Assembly (NCBI GenBank): GCA_963576735.1
Contig: OY755177.1
Coordinates: 1,984,001-2,048,000, forward strand
DNA: 64,000 nt
Direction of reading: 5' to 3'
Source: Bedellia somnulentella
Lineage: Eukaryota > Arthropoda > Insecta > Lepidoptera > Bedelliidae
Position 1 is the stretch's first letter, and every line of letters starts with the position of its first letter. The notes under the pieces are model-generated. The model made no database searches. It worked only from the letters and a program-made list of their open reading frames with translations, and was not told the DNA's origin. Of this stretch, positions 11,640 to 22,734 are shown in pieces. A program made the translations under genes and the position numbers.

Positions 11640-11830
11640 TAGACTTACCAAAATTAGGAAGTCTTTTATGGGGGATGGTATTCGCTTCTACAATACATAG
11701 CCGAATGAATTACTTGCATTACCAGACACGAAGTTCAAAAATGTGATAAAACTGTCCTAATGCTCTTAAGATTACTATAGTTTAAATGCCTTTGTAAATG
11801 ATAAGACAGTCTGGTCAGGGATGTTATGTG
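11640..11830 (+). pseudogene. LINE reverse-transcriptase C-terminal remnant
   Basis: Frames across this stretch give GDGIRFYNT, PNELLALPDTKFKNVIK and, after a frameshift, DYYSLNAFVNDKTVW. This resembles the common C-terminal tail of jockey/CR1-like LINE proteins (YN.LP..L..L....FK......L, then AYY...EFLND). It is a different family from the RTE LINE of this window and sits inside the P-like element. Confidence 0.45.
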
Positions 11831-12679
11831 CAACGTGTGTTATGTATTACAGTAAATATGTAACTACAGTTTAAGTCTTAGGCTAAGCATAAATATTGAA
11901 TTTTCTCGCCTGCTCTTTTACCTTCAGTTTTAGTTTCCGAGCAGGTGGTAAGTTAGGCAGGGCTTGTTCATGACGTGCATTAAGTACTTTTTTGTTTATG
12001 ATAAATAAAATCATTTTTTTTAGATCTCGTTAGACTCGTGATACGTAAAACTTATTGACTAGTGTAATAGGAGAATGCATTGGAGGAGTTTGTCGCCTGT
12101 TCTTCTTCTTTAGTTAAGTGATGCGGTAGGCATTATGACGTTTATTAAGTGCTAGAATTCATCATTATAGCCATGTAATATTTACCATGCACCCACACAC
12201 ACTTGTAATAATGTACTAATGTAATAATGTTAAAGAATTAAACCTTTTCAGTAATACATTCGATTGTTTTATTTATTTCGCAAATACATATAGTACTATG
12301 TATCTAATTAAACGATCTGCATTCCCTTCGGAGGGTTGACTTAATTTTGATGGATAGTAAATATTTTTTGCTCTAATTTGATATAGTTTTCGGATGTGTG
12401 TGATCTATGCGCGGGACTCATCAGCCCCCGATGACGACGAGCATGTAGATCGTTTGGATACACGGTTCATAGGTTTACTTCTATATGTTTTGGACTTACT
12501 TTGACTAATAACCAATAAAAAACTACTATAATGATAATAATTATCAAATAATTGATAGGAAAATTTCAAAGATAAAGTTCTAAAAAATTTGTAAAATTAC
12601 CCACAATACGGGGAAAACTATTTTGAGTAACAACACTATTTTGTATTACCCATCTCACTTGCCGACACGCTTCCCCTGG

Positions 12680-12703
12680 GTCTATTGTAATTCTCTGTCT
12701 ACG
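12680..12703 (-). repeat. Right terminal inverted repeat of P-like element
   Basis: Perfect reverse complement of 10210-10233, followed at once by CCAAGTAT. Confidence 0.85.
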
Positions 12704-12867
12704 CCAAGTATCATTACTTTAATATTGTTTGATGCGTTGCGTACAAACAATGTTATGTACCTATTAATGAACTAACATTATTTTACGATGTACCATAGTA
12801 CAATAGTATACATTAATTAATAAGAAATTTACTGTGACGTATGCATAAATTAATTATATATTGAACA

Positions 12868-13040
12868 TATATATTCATATACTCACACTCATCGCTTTAA
12901 ATGCCTAGAAGGGGTAGCCAGAGTTACAAAATTCGCCAGCCACTTTTGAAAGTTCAGTCGGGAAAAGATAATAAAATAAAGAGTTCTGGTGAGGGGTTTC
13001 CAACCGCATCGCCAAAAAATAACTTAAATCGCCCCAATAA
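12868..13040 (-). mobile_element. Decayed SRE
   Basis: CTCACACTCATCGCTT, GAAGGGGTAGCCAGAG, GCCAGCCACTTTTGAAAG and CCAACCGCATCGCC are recognisable. The 5' terminus is missing. Confidence 0.7.
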
Positions 13041-13661
13041 TATATCTTTCCACCTCATTTAACAGGAACGGAAAGCAGGCGTCGTCCTTAATTTAACTAA
13101 TTGCTAGTAAATTAACTAAATAAAAATTCTGCAGTTTCTACTTCATGTAATTTAAATTGTATGCTTAAGGCAGCTCTAGCTTGCATTGTCTTGATTACAG
13201 AAGCAATCATTAGTTATGAACAATTTAATATAAAATGATAAAATATAAAATTAATTATTAACTTTATTAAATTATAAACCAAGATCTCGTTTGCACAGTC
13301 TGAAATTAAATGATAGCTGCAAAATCTGCTAAAAGATACTTAACATAACTTAATAACTTTAAGGCTTGGAATTCATTTGTCCAAACATTGAGTGTCTAAT
13401 TTTATCAATTTGTTATTCGGAAACATAAATTCATAATATTTTTTAAATTTAATTTGCTTTGAAAAATATCTGCAAAGTTATATTATATGAAGTCCGCCTA
13501 GACCATGGATGTACTATTTAAACAGGAATGCGCTCTGGCGTCCTAAAGTGTCCTGAACAAGGATGGCTTACTAGTGGGCTGTGTCTCGTTTTAAGTAGGG
13601 TGACGATCTGTAAGTGTTTTAATGAGAGTTCCTCTAAAAGTTACAAAAACACTTATATTTA

Positions 13662-13910
13662 CATACATTCATATTCTTAATTAGTAGATTATAAAAGAAG
13701 GGATAACCAGGGCTTGAGAATTAAAATTTCCTCAGCCACTTTATGAAGTTGAGTAGAGAAAAAATAGCAATTAAGGGATGACGGTATTAAAAGGATGATA
13801 AAGTATCTAGTACATAAGTTCAAAAGCCCCAAACCAAAAGCCTAAGTTGCTTTTTACGATGGGCGGGTAGAAAAATATTTGTGCTATGTAAAGCCGACAC
13901 TACACGGCAT
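13662..13910 (-). mobile_element. Decayed SRE
   Basis: Diverged but spanning both ends: GGGATAACCAGGGCTTGAG, CCTCAGCCACTTTATGAAG and AAGCCGACACTACACGGC. Confidence 0.65.
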
Positions 13911-14073
13911 TTTATTTCACTTATATTATTCATTTGAAATAGAAATGTATTTTCTTAGTTAAATGGTAAAAGCTCCAAAACCCACGAAAAGATGATAAAT
14001 TATGGACACCTTATTTATCTTGTTTCCATGGGGATACCCGTTATAAATATAATTTTACCCATTACCAAACTTA

Positions 14074-14324
14074 CATACATACATACATATACTCACGGCT
14101 ATAAATCCCTAGAAGGGGTAGCCAGAGCTAAGGAATTAGAAAATCTTCAGCCACTTTTGGAAGTTGCGTGAGGAAAAGATGGTAAAATAAAGGTTGTTGG
14201 TGATGATTCTCCAACCGCATCGCCCAAAAATCCCTTAAAAAGCCCCAATACCGTTAGTCGTCTCTTACGTACACCTGCCGGAAGAAATGGGGTAGTGCTA
14301 ATCTAAGCCGACACTACACAGCAT
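14074..14324 (-). mobile_element. SRE, full-length reference copy (251 bp)
   Basis: A clean copy with exact 10-bp flanking repeats ACCAAACTTA (14064-14073 and 14325-14334). Read in its own sense (minus strand): 5' TGCTGTGTAGTGTCGGCTTA-like start, hairpin-rich 5' domain, GGGCGATGCGGTTGGAGA, then CTTCCAAAAGTGGCTGAAG, then TAGCCGTGAGTATATGTATG and TATG repeats. The 5' ~90 bases match the 5' end of the LINE at 36308; the last ~20 match its 3' tail. GGTTGGAGACC-like text resembles a Pol III box B; in the copy at 28394 it reads GGTTCGAGACC. No coding potential. Confidence 0.9.
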
Positions 14325-14340
14325 ACCAAACTTAGTAGAT

Positions 14341-15187
14341 TATTTATCTCTAAGTTGATAGACGACAATAATAAATAAAACAATTTATTAAAAAGGAATA
14401 GTTGGTAACCTGCTTTTTATAAAATATTCCCTATAAATACGTTTGAATTTGTTTTTCTTTAAACATAATCTCGACTGGCAATAGAGCGAGCGGGACACAC
14501 TCCTTTAATTCGGGCTTTCGTTCTAGGACTTTTCTCTGCTTGAAAGTGTTCAAAACCAAAACATTATAAGCTTTATTGCCGGGTAGTAAATTTCATTATT
14601 GTGTACCATATTTTTGTAAGTGCGCTCTCCTGTTTAGATAGTAAATTCATTACCTAGACCTCGTTTTCAAAACGTGCCTTTTTTATGTTAAAATTTGATA
14701 AAAGACATCAAAATAAACAACTTTGCCTATGGAATGCTTATTTAAAATATTGAAATTTTACAAAATAATTAATACATAAAAAGTGTTGTACTTAGATCAA
14801 GCTGAGATAATATAGTGTATTAATATAGTAAGGTTCTTAGCCTCAGCTGAAATAAAAAAAAACATCTTGTGATTTGACCATGAAGCTACTAACTAAACAG
14901 GAGAGCTTACTCACAAAAATATGGTAAACAAAAATGCAATTTATTACCATGCAATAAAGTTAATTATCTTTTAAAAACTGTCAAGCAGAGAAACGTCCTA
15001 GAACGAGAGCCGTGTGAGAGAGAAGTGTGTCCCGCTCGCGCGGTTGCCAGTCGAGATTAAGTTCAAAGAAAAACAAATTCAAACTTATTTATAGGGAATA
15101 TTTTATAAAAAGCAGGTTATTAACTGTTCCTTTTTTGTATTTTATTTTAATTATTATTGTCGCCTATCGATTTGGAGATAAATAATT
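14341..15187. repeat. Foldback element with ~300-bp arms
   Basis: Left arm about 14341-14650 and right arm about 14880-15187 are inverted copies: TTATTTATCTCTAAGTTGAT at the left end returns as ATCGATTTGGAGATAAATAA at the right. The arms share CCTGCTTTTTATAAAATATT, the ATCTCGACTGGCAA segment and AAAAATATGGTA. The loop (14650-14880) is homologous to the arms of the next foldback at 15189. No coding sequence. Confidence 0.8.
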
Positions 15188-15188
15188 G

Positions 15189-15776
15189 GCCTAGACCTCG
15201 CTTTTATAACATACCCTTTTTATATTATAAATCGATAAAGGACATCAAACTAAACAACATTGCCCATGGAATGCCTATCTAAAATATTGTAATTTTCAAA
15301 AAATTATAATAATTAAAAATTGTCGTACCTAGTTCAAACTGAGAATGTATAGAATTTAAATTCTTTGCTTCAGTGAAAATAAGAAATAAAAAAAAACATT
15401 TGATCTATGCTTTTCGCTCTGTAAACAAAAATATAACTTCTTTCGGTATTTTCCAGTTGTATTGATCGTCGTTGAAAAATAATATCATGAAAATAAACCG
15501 GTAAGCGAGCGATTGAACTGGAAAATACCGAAAGAGGTTATGTTTTTGTTTACGCCATAGATCAAATGTTTTTTTTTATTTCTTATTTTCACTGAAGCAA
15601 GGAATCTCATTGTATACATTCTCAGTTTGAACTAGGTACGACAATTTTTAATTATTATTATATTTTGAAAATTACAATATTTTAGATAGGCATTCCATGG
15701 GCAAAGTTGTTTAGTTTGGTGTCCTTTATCGATTTATAATATAAAAAGGGTATGTTAAAAAAGCGAGGTCAAGGCC
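15189..15776. repeat. Second foldback, arms ~260 bp
   Basis: GGCCTAGACCTCGCTTTTAT at the left returns as AAAAGCGAGGTCAAGGCC at the right. Arms are about 95% alike by eye and include ACTTCTTTCGGTATTTTCCA and GATCAAATGTTTTTTTT. The loop is only about 55 bp. The arm sequence is a closer relative of the loop of 14341-15187, so the two units share an origin. Confidence 0.8.
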
Positions 15777-15810
15777 AATTGACACAGTCTGCGTTGGTGG
15801 TCCCGCCCCC

Positions 15811-15959
15811 TGATTATGTATCTTTTGCGAGTGACGATTGTGTCGGAAGTTGCACGATTGTCGTTGTCAATGTCATAAATTTGTATGCGATCTGCCACTT
15901 TTGACAGCGACAATATTGCAATTTGCGACACAATCGCGGTCGCTAAAGATACATAATCA
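15811..15959. mobile_element. MITE with ~33-bp inverted ends
   Basis: TGATTATGTATCTTTTGCGA at the left matches the reverse complement of the right end (TGATTATGTATCTTTAGCGA). A second inner pair, GTCGTTGTCAA and TTGACAGCGAC, makes it nearly palindromic. It lies about 180 bp upstream of the CISD2 start codon. No clear target duplication. Confidence 0.7.
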
Positions 15960-16142
15960 CCCCGCCGTTGTTTCTTTTTATCGTGTCGATAGGCCTTATT
16001 TAATTCTCTACATCATGTCTTCCTTGTCTTGTCATTCATTCATTCAATCATTCATTCAGTAAAAGTCAACCTGTTCTTCGAAGTTACGATATTTCATTTT
16101 TACAACTTTAATTTTACATAATTATTTGAATTTTAAGTGAAA

Positions 16143-19100
16143 ATGCAACTTGTGCATAGTGTAGTGAAAGTTCATATCCCAAATTATCTTTCGGGTCTAC
16201 CAATTCCCGACTCAGTTGGGGGCTGGTTTCGTCTTGGTTGTAAGTTAACTTTTACTTGTGTTGATTAGTAAAGTACCATCGTAATTATTAAGAAAATAAT
16301 AAATATTTCCTTTAGTATATTTGGCTTGTAAAATAAAAAAAAATACTGCACTCGCGAGTCATTTACTTACACTGTTTTTGAGAAGCCGTTTTCCAGCCTT
16401 GACCTATTGTTCAAAACAACTTTGAGTTCATTGAAATTTCATTGCCGGAATTACCCAGTGGTCAAGTAGTTCACATTTAGTAATAATAAACTCCAGGGAA
16501 AGTTTGATAAGATGCGTAATGAATGCTTAGAATATAATATTACATCTGTTCTGATGTGTGACCTACTTTGGCAACTTACAGTATGAGGCTTTAATGAATT
16601 GTGTCTGATGAGGTTGCCAACTATTACTAACATCAATTGTTAACCCAGTTTCTCCCTGCTCTATGTTTTTTTTGCATGGCTATGGCTTCATACTGTTTTT
16701 AGGTATCATAGTAAGTAATCAAGTATATAAGATAGTTGCGTTAAGATAATATAGATACTCTTACATACAGACTCACAATGTTTTCTCTCACCATTTCAAA
16801 TGCAATAAATACATATCATTTATAATTGAAAAAAAGCAATGCTCTTGTGAATAAGTCTGGTCAAAACACACCGTTCCTAACTATGAGAACTAGTTATTAA
16901 TGATGATAGCTGCTATATATAGGCTGCCAACAATTGAAGCAACTTTGTAGTATCTAATGAGCTTATTCCATAGAACATACATACATACATACATCATCAG
17001 AATCAGAAATTCCTAAGCCACTTTTGGAAAGTTTAGTAGGGAAAGATGGTACAATAAAGGTTTTTGGTGATGGGTCTCCAACTGCATTGCTTTAAAATCC
17101 CTTAAAAGTCCCAATACCGTTAGTCGCCTCTTACATACACAAACCGGAAGAAATAGGGTAGTGCTATTCTAAGCCGACACTACACAGCTCATAGAAATGT
17201 CCTATTATTAATAACATTTCAAATAAGAAGTGAAAGCTTGACAATTTATATTTCTGTCCTATTTTCTTAAAAATAAATAAGCTTGACATTTTGATAAGTA
17301 TTACTTTTTTCAAACTTATTTCTTAAAACAGTTTTGCAGTGTTACCCATTTCATAAAAATCATAAACAATTCCTTGGGTAAGACATTTCCAGTAACATCA
17401 AAATCATTTTTGAATACTTTAACTATTCACAAAAATTATCGGAGTCCCCGGTTTCGAGATATCCCCATAGTGCCCCAGTTGGTACATCCCAACCCAAAGT
17501 ACCACCTCGCAACACCAATAACCCATTTGTTTTCGGATGGTGTGGTGATGTTTTAAGTTGTCATTTAACAGCAAGACATGACTATATTTAAAATTAAAAT
17601 AAACTCAGACTTGAACCAACTTCTTCTGACATATTCTTATTCTATTTCAGTCCGTGATTGGTTAGCCCTAATCCCACCAACTGTGATAGTTGGTGGCATT
17701 TCCTACTACTCTTACCAAACCATCAAGAAAGCAAGAGAGAATGGTCAGGTGAACCCAGCCATTAGGAAAGACCTGGCAAAAGTGGTGGATTTCATTGACA
17801 TTGAAGATATAACAGAGAAAGCATCTCTATGTAGATGTTGGAGAAGTAAAAATGTAAGTTATTTTAAATATACATACATACATACATATATATATACTCA
17901 CGGCTGTAAATCCCTAGTAGGGGTAGCCAGAGCTAAGGAATTAGGAACTCCTCAGCCACTTTTGGAAAGTTGAGTGGGGTAAAGATGGTAAAATAAAGGT
18001 TATTGGTGATGGGTCTCCAAATATAGTTAGTCGCCTCTTAAATACATCCACCGGCAGAAATGGGGTAGTGCTATTCTAAGCCAACACTACACAGCAAATT
18101 TATTTTCTATAAGCACATTTACATAAGATTACAAAAGTATTGAGTTACGATGTATTTTTTAATATACATTAGCTACACATGGAGTTTTATATATAATTAT
18201 TATGACATAAAATACCTGCAAATGCCACTGTTCTGTGCTTTTTATTATCTTATCAGGTCTCAAATAGAAAAGCTTTGTTAGAGGTAAGAATTCTAGAAGG
18301 GAGTAACATAACACAACTGTGTTTTGCCCGCTTAGAATAGCACTACCCCATTTCTTCCCTTGGGCATTTGTAAGAGGTGACTAAAGGTATTGGGACTTTA
18401 AAAGTAATTTTTTGGTTGATGCAATTGAAGACTCATCACCAACAACCCATATTCTACCATCTTTTTCGCACTCAACTTCCAAAAGTAGCTGAAGAATTCC
18501 TGATTCAGAAGCTCTGGCTACCCCTCGTAGGGATTTTTAGCCGTGACTATGTTTTTATGTACATTGACATTTTTCTTAGTATAACATAACTTAGCCATGA
18601 GTGTCTCCATGATAAACTGCAAAAAAATGACCTATCATAGCTGGTAGAAGCATAATAATAGTTATAGAACCGTACACGATTGCTTTAATCTTAAATGTAT
18701 ATACTTACATAAGATATTTACATTTAATGATAATGTTATCTGATAAAACGGTGTATTTGACGAAAAGTAGGTTTATTTATATGTTTGCAATGAGATTGCA
18801 TATTCACACATAAATGTTTTTATCTTAATATGTGAATGAAGCAAAGACTTAAAAAATTCGCGCAGATTGATGAGTATAAAACTTGGTACACATATTGTCT
18901 ATACACAGAACGATGTCCTCGTAGAGGCTATGATTTTTTTGTCTTTAATATTTTTAATATCAAGAAAATTATTGTTAAATTCCGATCATTAGAAGACTTC
19001 CACAACACTTTAATGATATTTCTCAGTCACTTTTGCTCTGTGAATTCTGTACTATGCACAATTTAGAAGACCGGGTTATTGCTTTGTATGGCTGAATGTA

Positions 19101-19802
19101 TACTCAGCCAAGTGGGTGTCCTCACTATGTTTTTCCACAACATAACCAGCTTTTCTTAACTTCTTACTTATGCGACTTAAAATTATCAGATGTTAGCCCC
19201 ATCAAGGTATAGACATTACAGGATAAGACCTTTTTACTACAACCATAGACTCACGGCCATACATCCCAGAAAGGGCTAGCGTGAGCTTCAGAGCTAGAAA
19301 CTCCTCAGCCACATTTGGAAACTGACAAGATGGTAGAAAAAAAGCCAAACATATTGAGCAAAAACAGTCTAGCTAGTTTCGTGCAAAATGGCAAACAGAT
19401 AGCCTCTGCCTACTCTTATGGGGAGTGATAGCGTGACTATTATAACTATTTTAAGGCGCCAATATTACAAGGTTTCTGGTTGTCTTAAGAACCTTAAGAT
19501 TTGTACGACATTGTCATTATGTAATTAGTGTGACATAGATTCCATTCGTGGCTTAGGAATGTTAACGATTTTTAATTATTTTAATCTTGTTTAGCGTCTT
19601 ATTTTGTAGTTGTTTTTGTTTATTTCACTTCAGATTATGTAAACTCCTAGTTACTAGGGCGCCATAACAATGTAGAGAATTACAACATAATTATGTTTAT
19701 TGATTCCAGTGGCCTTACTGCGACGGCTCCCACGGCCCCCACAATAAAGAAACAGGAGACAATACCGGCCCAGTAGTCGTAAGACACAAAGAAAATAAGT
19801 GA
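16143..19802 (+). CDS. Cisd2: CISD2, CDGSH iron-sulfur domain protein
   Basis: Complete three-exon gene of 130 codons. Exons: 16143-16239 (donor GTAAGT), 17651-17853 (acceptor TTTCAG, donor GTAAGT), 19710-19802 (acceptor TTCCAG, stop TGA); they join in frame. Residues 1-36 include VVKVHIPNYLSGLPIPDSVG and GGWFRLGFRDW, then a hydrophobic segment at about 37-54 (membrane anchor). The 2Fe-2S ligands are visible as C93, C95, C104 and H108 in CRCWRSKN and WPYCDGSHGPHN, with the 3Cys-1His spacing of the family; TGDNTGPVVV follows. The human protein is 135 aa, so length fits. CISD2 (NAF-1/Miner1) sits in ER and outer mitochondrial membranes and acts in calcium handling and autophagy. Intron 1 has one SRE, intron 2 three. 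The first donor could alternatively be one codon earlier, but LGF joins a consensus GTAAGT. Confidence 0.93.
16976..17187 (-). mobile_element. SRE in CISD2 intron 1
   Basis: Antisense copy with the CATACATACATACATCATCA tail joined directly to CAGAAATTCC, so the CTCACGGC...GCCAGAGC block is deleted. The 5' end CCGACACTACACAGC is intact. Confidence 0.85.
17867..18095 (-). mobile_element. SRE beside the CISD2 exon 2 donor
   Basis: Begins with its TACATACATACATACATATA tail about 14 bp after the exon 2 donor. An internal deletion removes the CCGCATCGCCC segment (CTCCAA runs into ATATAGTTAGTCGCC). Confidence 0.85.
18330..18557 (+). mobile_element. SRE in CISD2 intron 2
   Basis: Sense copy: CGCTTAGAATAGCACTACCC through CTCATCACCAACAACCC to TTTTTAGCCGTGACTATG. 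It lacks the first ~15 bases and its tail repeats are decayed. Confidence 0.85.
19243..19342 (-). mobile_element. Decayed SRE, 3' part
   Basis: GACTCACGGCCATACATCCC, CCTCAGCCACATTTGGAAAC and GACAAGATGGTAG remain; the 5' half is absent. Confidence 0.65.
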
Positions 19803-20010
19803 TTTCATTAGAAACATCAACATCATGTCGCAGGAAATTTGTGGACTTTAGCACATTGCAATAAAGACGATAATAACTAATCAAATAAGATGTAGGGTTT
19901 CAGAACGGTTTCGTGTTCCTTGTAAATTTGTATATGAAGTACCAGGAGAGCATAGCATGCATTGTAGTACTTATTGCAATGTTAATTACTTTGTAAACTG
20001 CCTTTACTGC

Positions 20011-20016
20011 AATAAA
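20011..20016 (+). promoter_or_regulatory. Polyadenylation signal, probably CISD2
   Basis: AATAAA about 210 bp after the CISD2 stop codon, with no earlier AATAAA in the 3' region. Assignment is by position. Confidence 0.5.
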
Positions 20017-21232
20017 CGTATGTGATCAAATTATGAGTAGGTACTATTGTTATAAAAACTATTTTATATTAGCCTGTGACTTAAATCAATTTTGGATTAA
20101 GATTTTTTCTTTTGTATAATTTTTTAGCGAATCATTTTTTGATTGTTGTTTTAGAATTTGTAGTTCATATATTATGAAAAGGAATAAAAGGCATTTGATG
20201 TTGTATTTTGATACCTTATTTACATGATAACTTTCTGCCGTGCCACTTTTATCAGCGGGTACAACCTTTACAAGCCGCTTACAAGAGATTTTTTTTTTAA
20301 CGAAGGGGTCCAAGTAATAAAAATCCGTTTAAAGGATTTATGACACAGCTTTTAACTCGCTTTACTATGAAGGCTTATTGTGAGCAGTGCATATTCCTTG
20401 TAAATACTCAATCCTTATATATTTATATCCCGGAAGAGGTGGTGGTGGTACTAATACGTCTAAACTCCACGTGATAATATCACCTGTCGTTCAGAGTATC
20501 CACGTTTTGCTTGGACAGTGTACTCACGTGATAGGGGGTAGACCTGGCGCCGTTTTGTAAGAATACACTGTCACATGACTAAGTACAATTTAGCCATTTG
20601 GGTTTCCTCACGCTGTTTTCCCTCACCGTTAACAACTATGAGAAATTGACCACACATACGACTTTAGTAAAGACATTGGTGTAAACCTCCGGGAAATGAA
20701 CTCACGGCTGTCTGTATAAAAGGCGGGTGTTGCCATAGGGTTAGGCAGAGACCATCGATAGCCGCTTTGTAACATGCAAGATCAGATTCAATTTCTAAAA
20801 CTACGATATGATGCATACATTTTACCTAAAAGACTGATCAAGGCCTTTAGCTGTTGTTGCTCACTATCTGATAATGGTAGGCCTTCCAGATGGAGCAATG
20901 ACTTGGTGAAGATAAAGGGAAGCTAATTTGTAGGGCAACGCAATTATAATAAATAATATATGAATATATTTACAGTCATCATTGGCATATAGTTAGGTAT
21001 GATAGATAATGTCTAACATTAGATGTTTATTGGTTCAGATGAAGATGATAGTTATACTTCATTATCATCATCTCCACATTGAAGTTTGGCGGTCAACCAA
21101 TTACTACATAATTAATCTCTACGTTCCTGGGATTCTCCCTCCAGGTGGTTTTGACAACTTTTTCTCCTGGTGCAATTCTTGTTTTATACTTACTACTGTG
21201 TTGTACTTTATACAAATATCAAGGAAAATGTT
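20017..21232. other. Gene-free stretch with repeat debris
   Basis: No exon recognised. GGGTTTCCTCACGCTGTTTT near 20610 resembles a conserved block of tRNA-derived lepidopteran SINEs, and 20733-20790 looks like a worn antisense LINE 3' end (TAGGCAGAGACCATCGATAG). TCACATGACTAAGTACAA here recurs near 50443. Confidence 0.4.
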
Positions 21233-21486
21233 TGCTGTGCAGTGTCGGCTTAGAATAGCACTACCCCTTTTCTTCCGGTGGGTGTACGTAAGAGGCGACT
21301 AACGGTATTGGGGCTTTTTAAGGGACTTTTGGGCGACGCTGTTGGAGACCCATCAGAAACAATGTTTATTTTACCATCTTTTCCCCACGCAACTTCCAAA
21401 AATGGCTGAGGAATTTCTAATTCGTTAGCTCTTGCTACCCCTTCTAGGGATTTATAGCCATGAGTATATGTATGTATGTATGTTTG
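21233..21486 (+). mobile_element. SRE, full-length sense copy
   Basis: TGCTGTGCAGTGTCGGCTTA to the TATGTATGTATG tail. ATGTTTG at both borders may be a 7-bp target duplication, partly overlapping the element start. Confidence 0.9.
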
Positions 21487-22514
21487 TTAGTATGCATATC
21501 TCAGATTTTCTATGTTTATTGGACTGAGACACAAATTAAACATTATAAGTAGTATTTTATTTATTTTATTTACAATCTGCACTTACAACACTTGTTTCCA
21601 CTAGTTAAGGGCCTCCCCGCATTTTGCAGCTATTGCGCTCACTCTTACGTCAAATTTACTGAGAGTGACAGAAACGGAAAAAGCGCGCGCGCAGGATAAA
21701 TGTAGTTTATTTAGTTTTATTGAATAACTATAATGTTTAAATGAAAATTTAAACATTAAAGTTACTGATCTTAAAGCTACGCATATATAGACACATAATG
21801 AGTTCACATGTATGTTATGCCCGTGGAGCCTATACGGTTTTTATGAAAACAAAGCATGTTCCAATTAATTTTTTTTCATCATATTTTTCAACAAATTATT
21901 ATAATGTTAAACATCAAATTTTAACACTATGAACTTATCACCAACATATATTTTATTCATGTCATATCAATATCATCAAATCAGACTTTATAGAATTTCC
22001 AAACAGTCAATATCAACCTATTTTTCCGGGGACGCCCTTAACAGTAATTCTTATTTTTCATTTAAAAGCAATGGTGAACGATAAAATACGACATATATAC
22101 AAAAAAAATACGAATTAAGTACCTCTTTTTTTAAACTCGGTAGAAAATATTCCTAAGAAAGCAATGTAACTTAGTCAAAATAGCTTTTGATTTTGACGTT
22201 ATCGTCACATTTCCCAACGTTTGTAAAAAATATATAAAAATAAATGAACTTGGTATTAAATCACGGATGTTTTAACTAAACATTTTTTTACTAAACGGAT
22301 GTTTCAACTAAACGCCCAAACCAACGTAAATATTACAATTTTAAATGGGATATTTCTAATGAACGTATGAACTCCTAGTACTTGCCGAATAATAAGAATT
22401 TTGTTTAAAATTAGCAACATTTTACAATACGTTTCGTATATCATAATATGTAGTAATATGCAGAGCTGTTAAATTCATGTCAAAAAGACGTTGGTGTAAC
22501 TACGAAGAAAAAAA
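21487..22514. other. Gene-free AT-rich stretch
   Basis: No exon or element recognised. Short ORFs only, low complexity. Confidence 0.5.
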
Positions 22515-22563
22515 ATGCTCCGCAGTTACACTGGGTGAACAGCGCGGTGTAACTGCGGAGCAT
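22515..22563. repeat. Perfect 17-bp hairpin
   Basis: ATGCTCCGCAGTTACAC (22515-22531) and its exact reverse complement (22547-22563) flank a 15-base loop TGGGTGAACAGCGCG. The GC content is high for this neighbourhood. It fits no named feature; the core of a decayed short transposon or a structured RNA are both possible. Confidence 0.85.
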
Positions 22564-22734
22564 ACCCCAAAAGACTACTCTTTACCCTGCATTTCAGAAG
22601 CTTTACTTATGCTGCATCAATGTAGTCATATTAAGTTATTAGCGCATGACCAGACAGTTCAGTAAGTTGTGGACAATTTTAGGAGGACATATAACCAGCA
22701 ATTTACTTTATTTCTTTTCCATATTGAGCTCTTA

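Larger units (their letters stand above)
10210..12703 (+). mobile_element. P-superfamily-like DNA transposon (THAP-type)
   Basis: A 2494-bp segment bounded by perfect 24-bp terminal inverted repeats (10210-10233 and 12680-12703, outer 20 bases CGTAGACAGAGAATTACAAT) and flanked by the exact 8-bp direct repeat CCAAGTAT (10202-10209 and 12704-12711). It contains a THAP zinc-finger coding remnant at 10527-11455. P elements are known for 8-bp target duplications and a transposase that begins with a THAP domain, so the superfamily assignment joins three independent signs. Catalytic domains downstream of the THAP region were not recognised; the right half holds LINE debris and noncoding sequence, so the copy is almost certainly non-autonomous. 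Confidence 0.75.

Noticed and set aside
17578..17973. Independent 131-codon gene
   Set aside because: It is CISD2 exon 2 preceded by intron and running on into an intronic SRE.
20086..20313. 75-codon minus-strand ORF as the last exon of the membrane-protein gene
   Set aside because: No clear acceptor and no expected tail sequence; the phase could not be tied to the exon ending at 26966.
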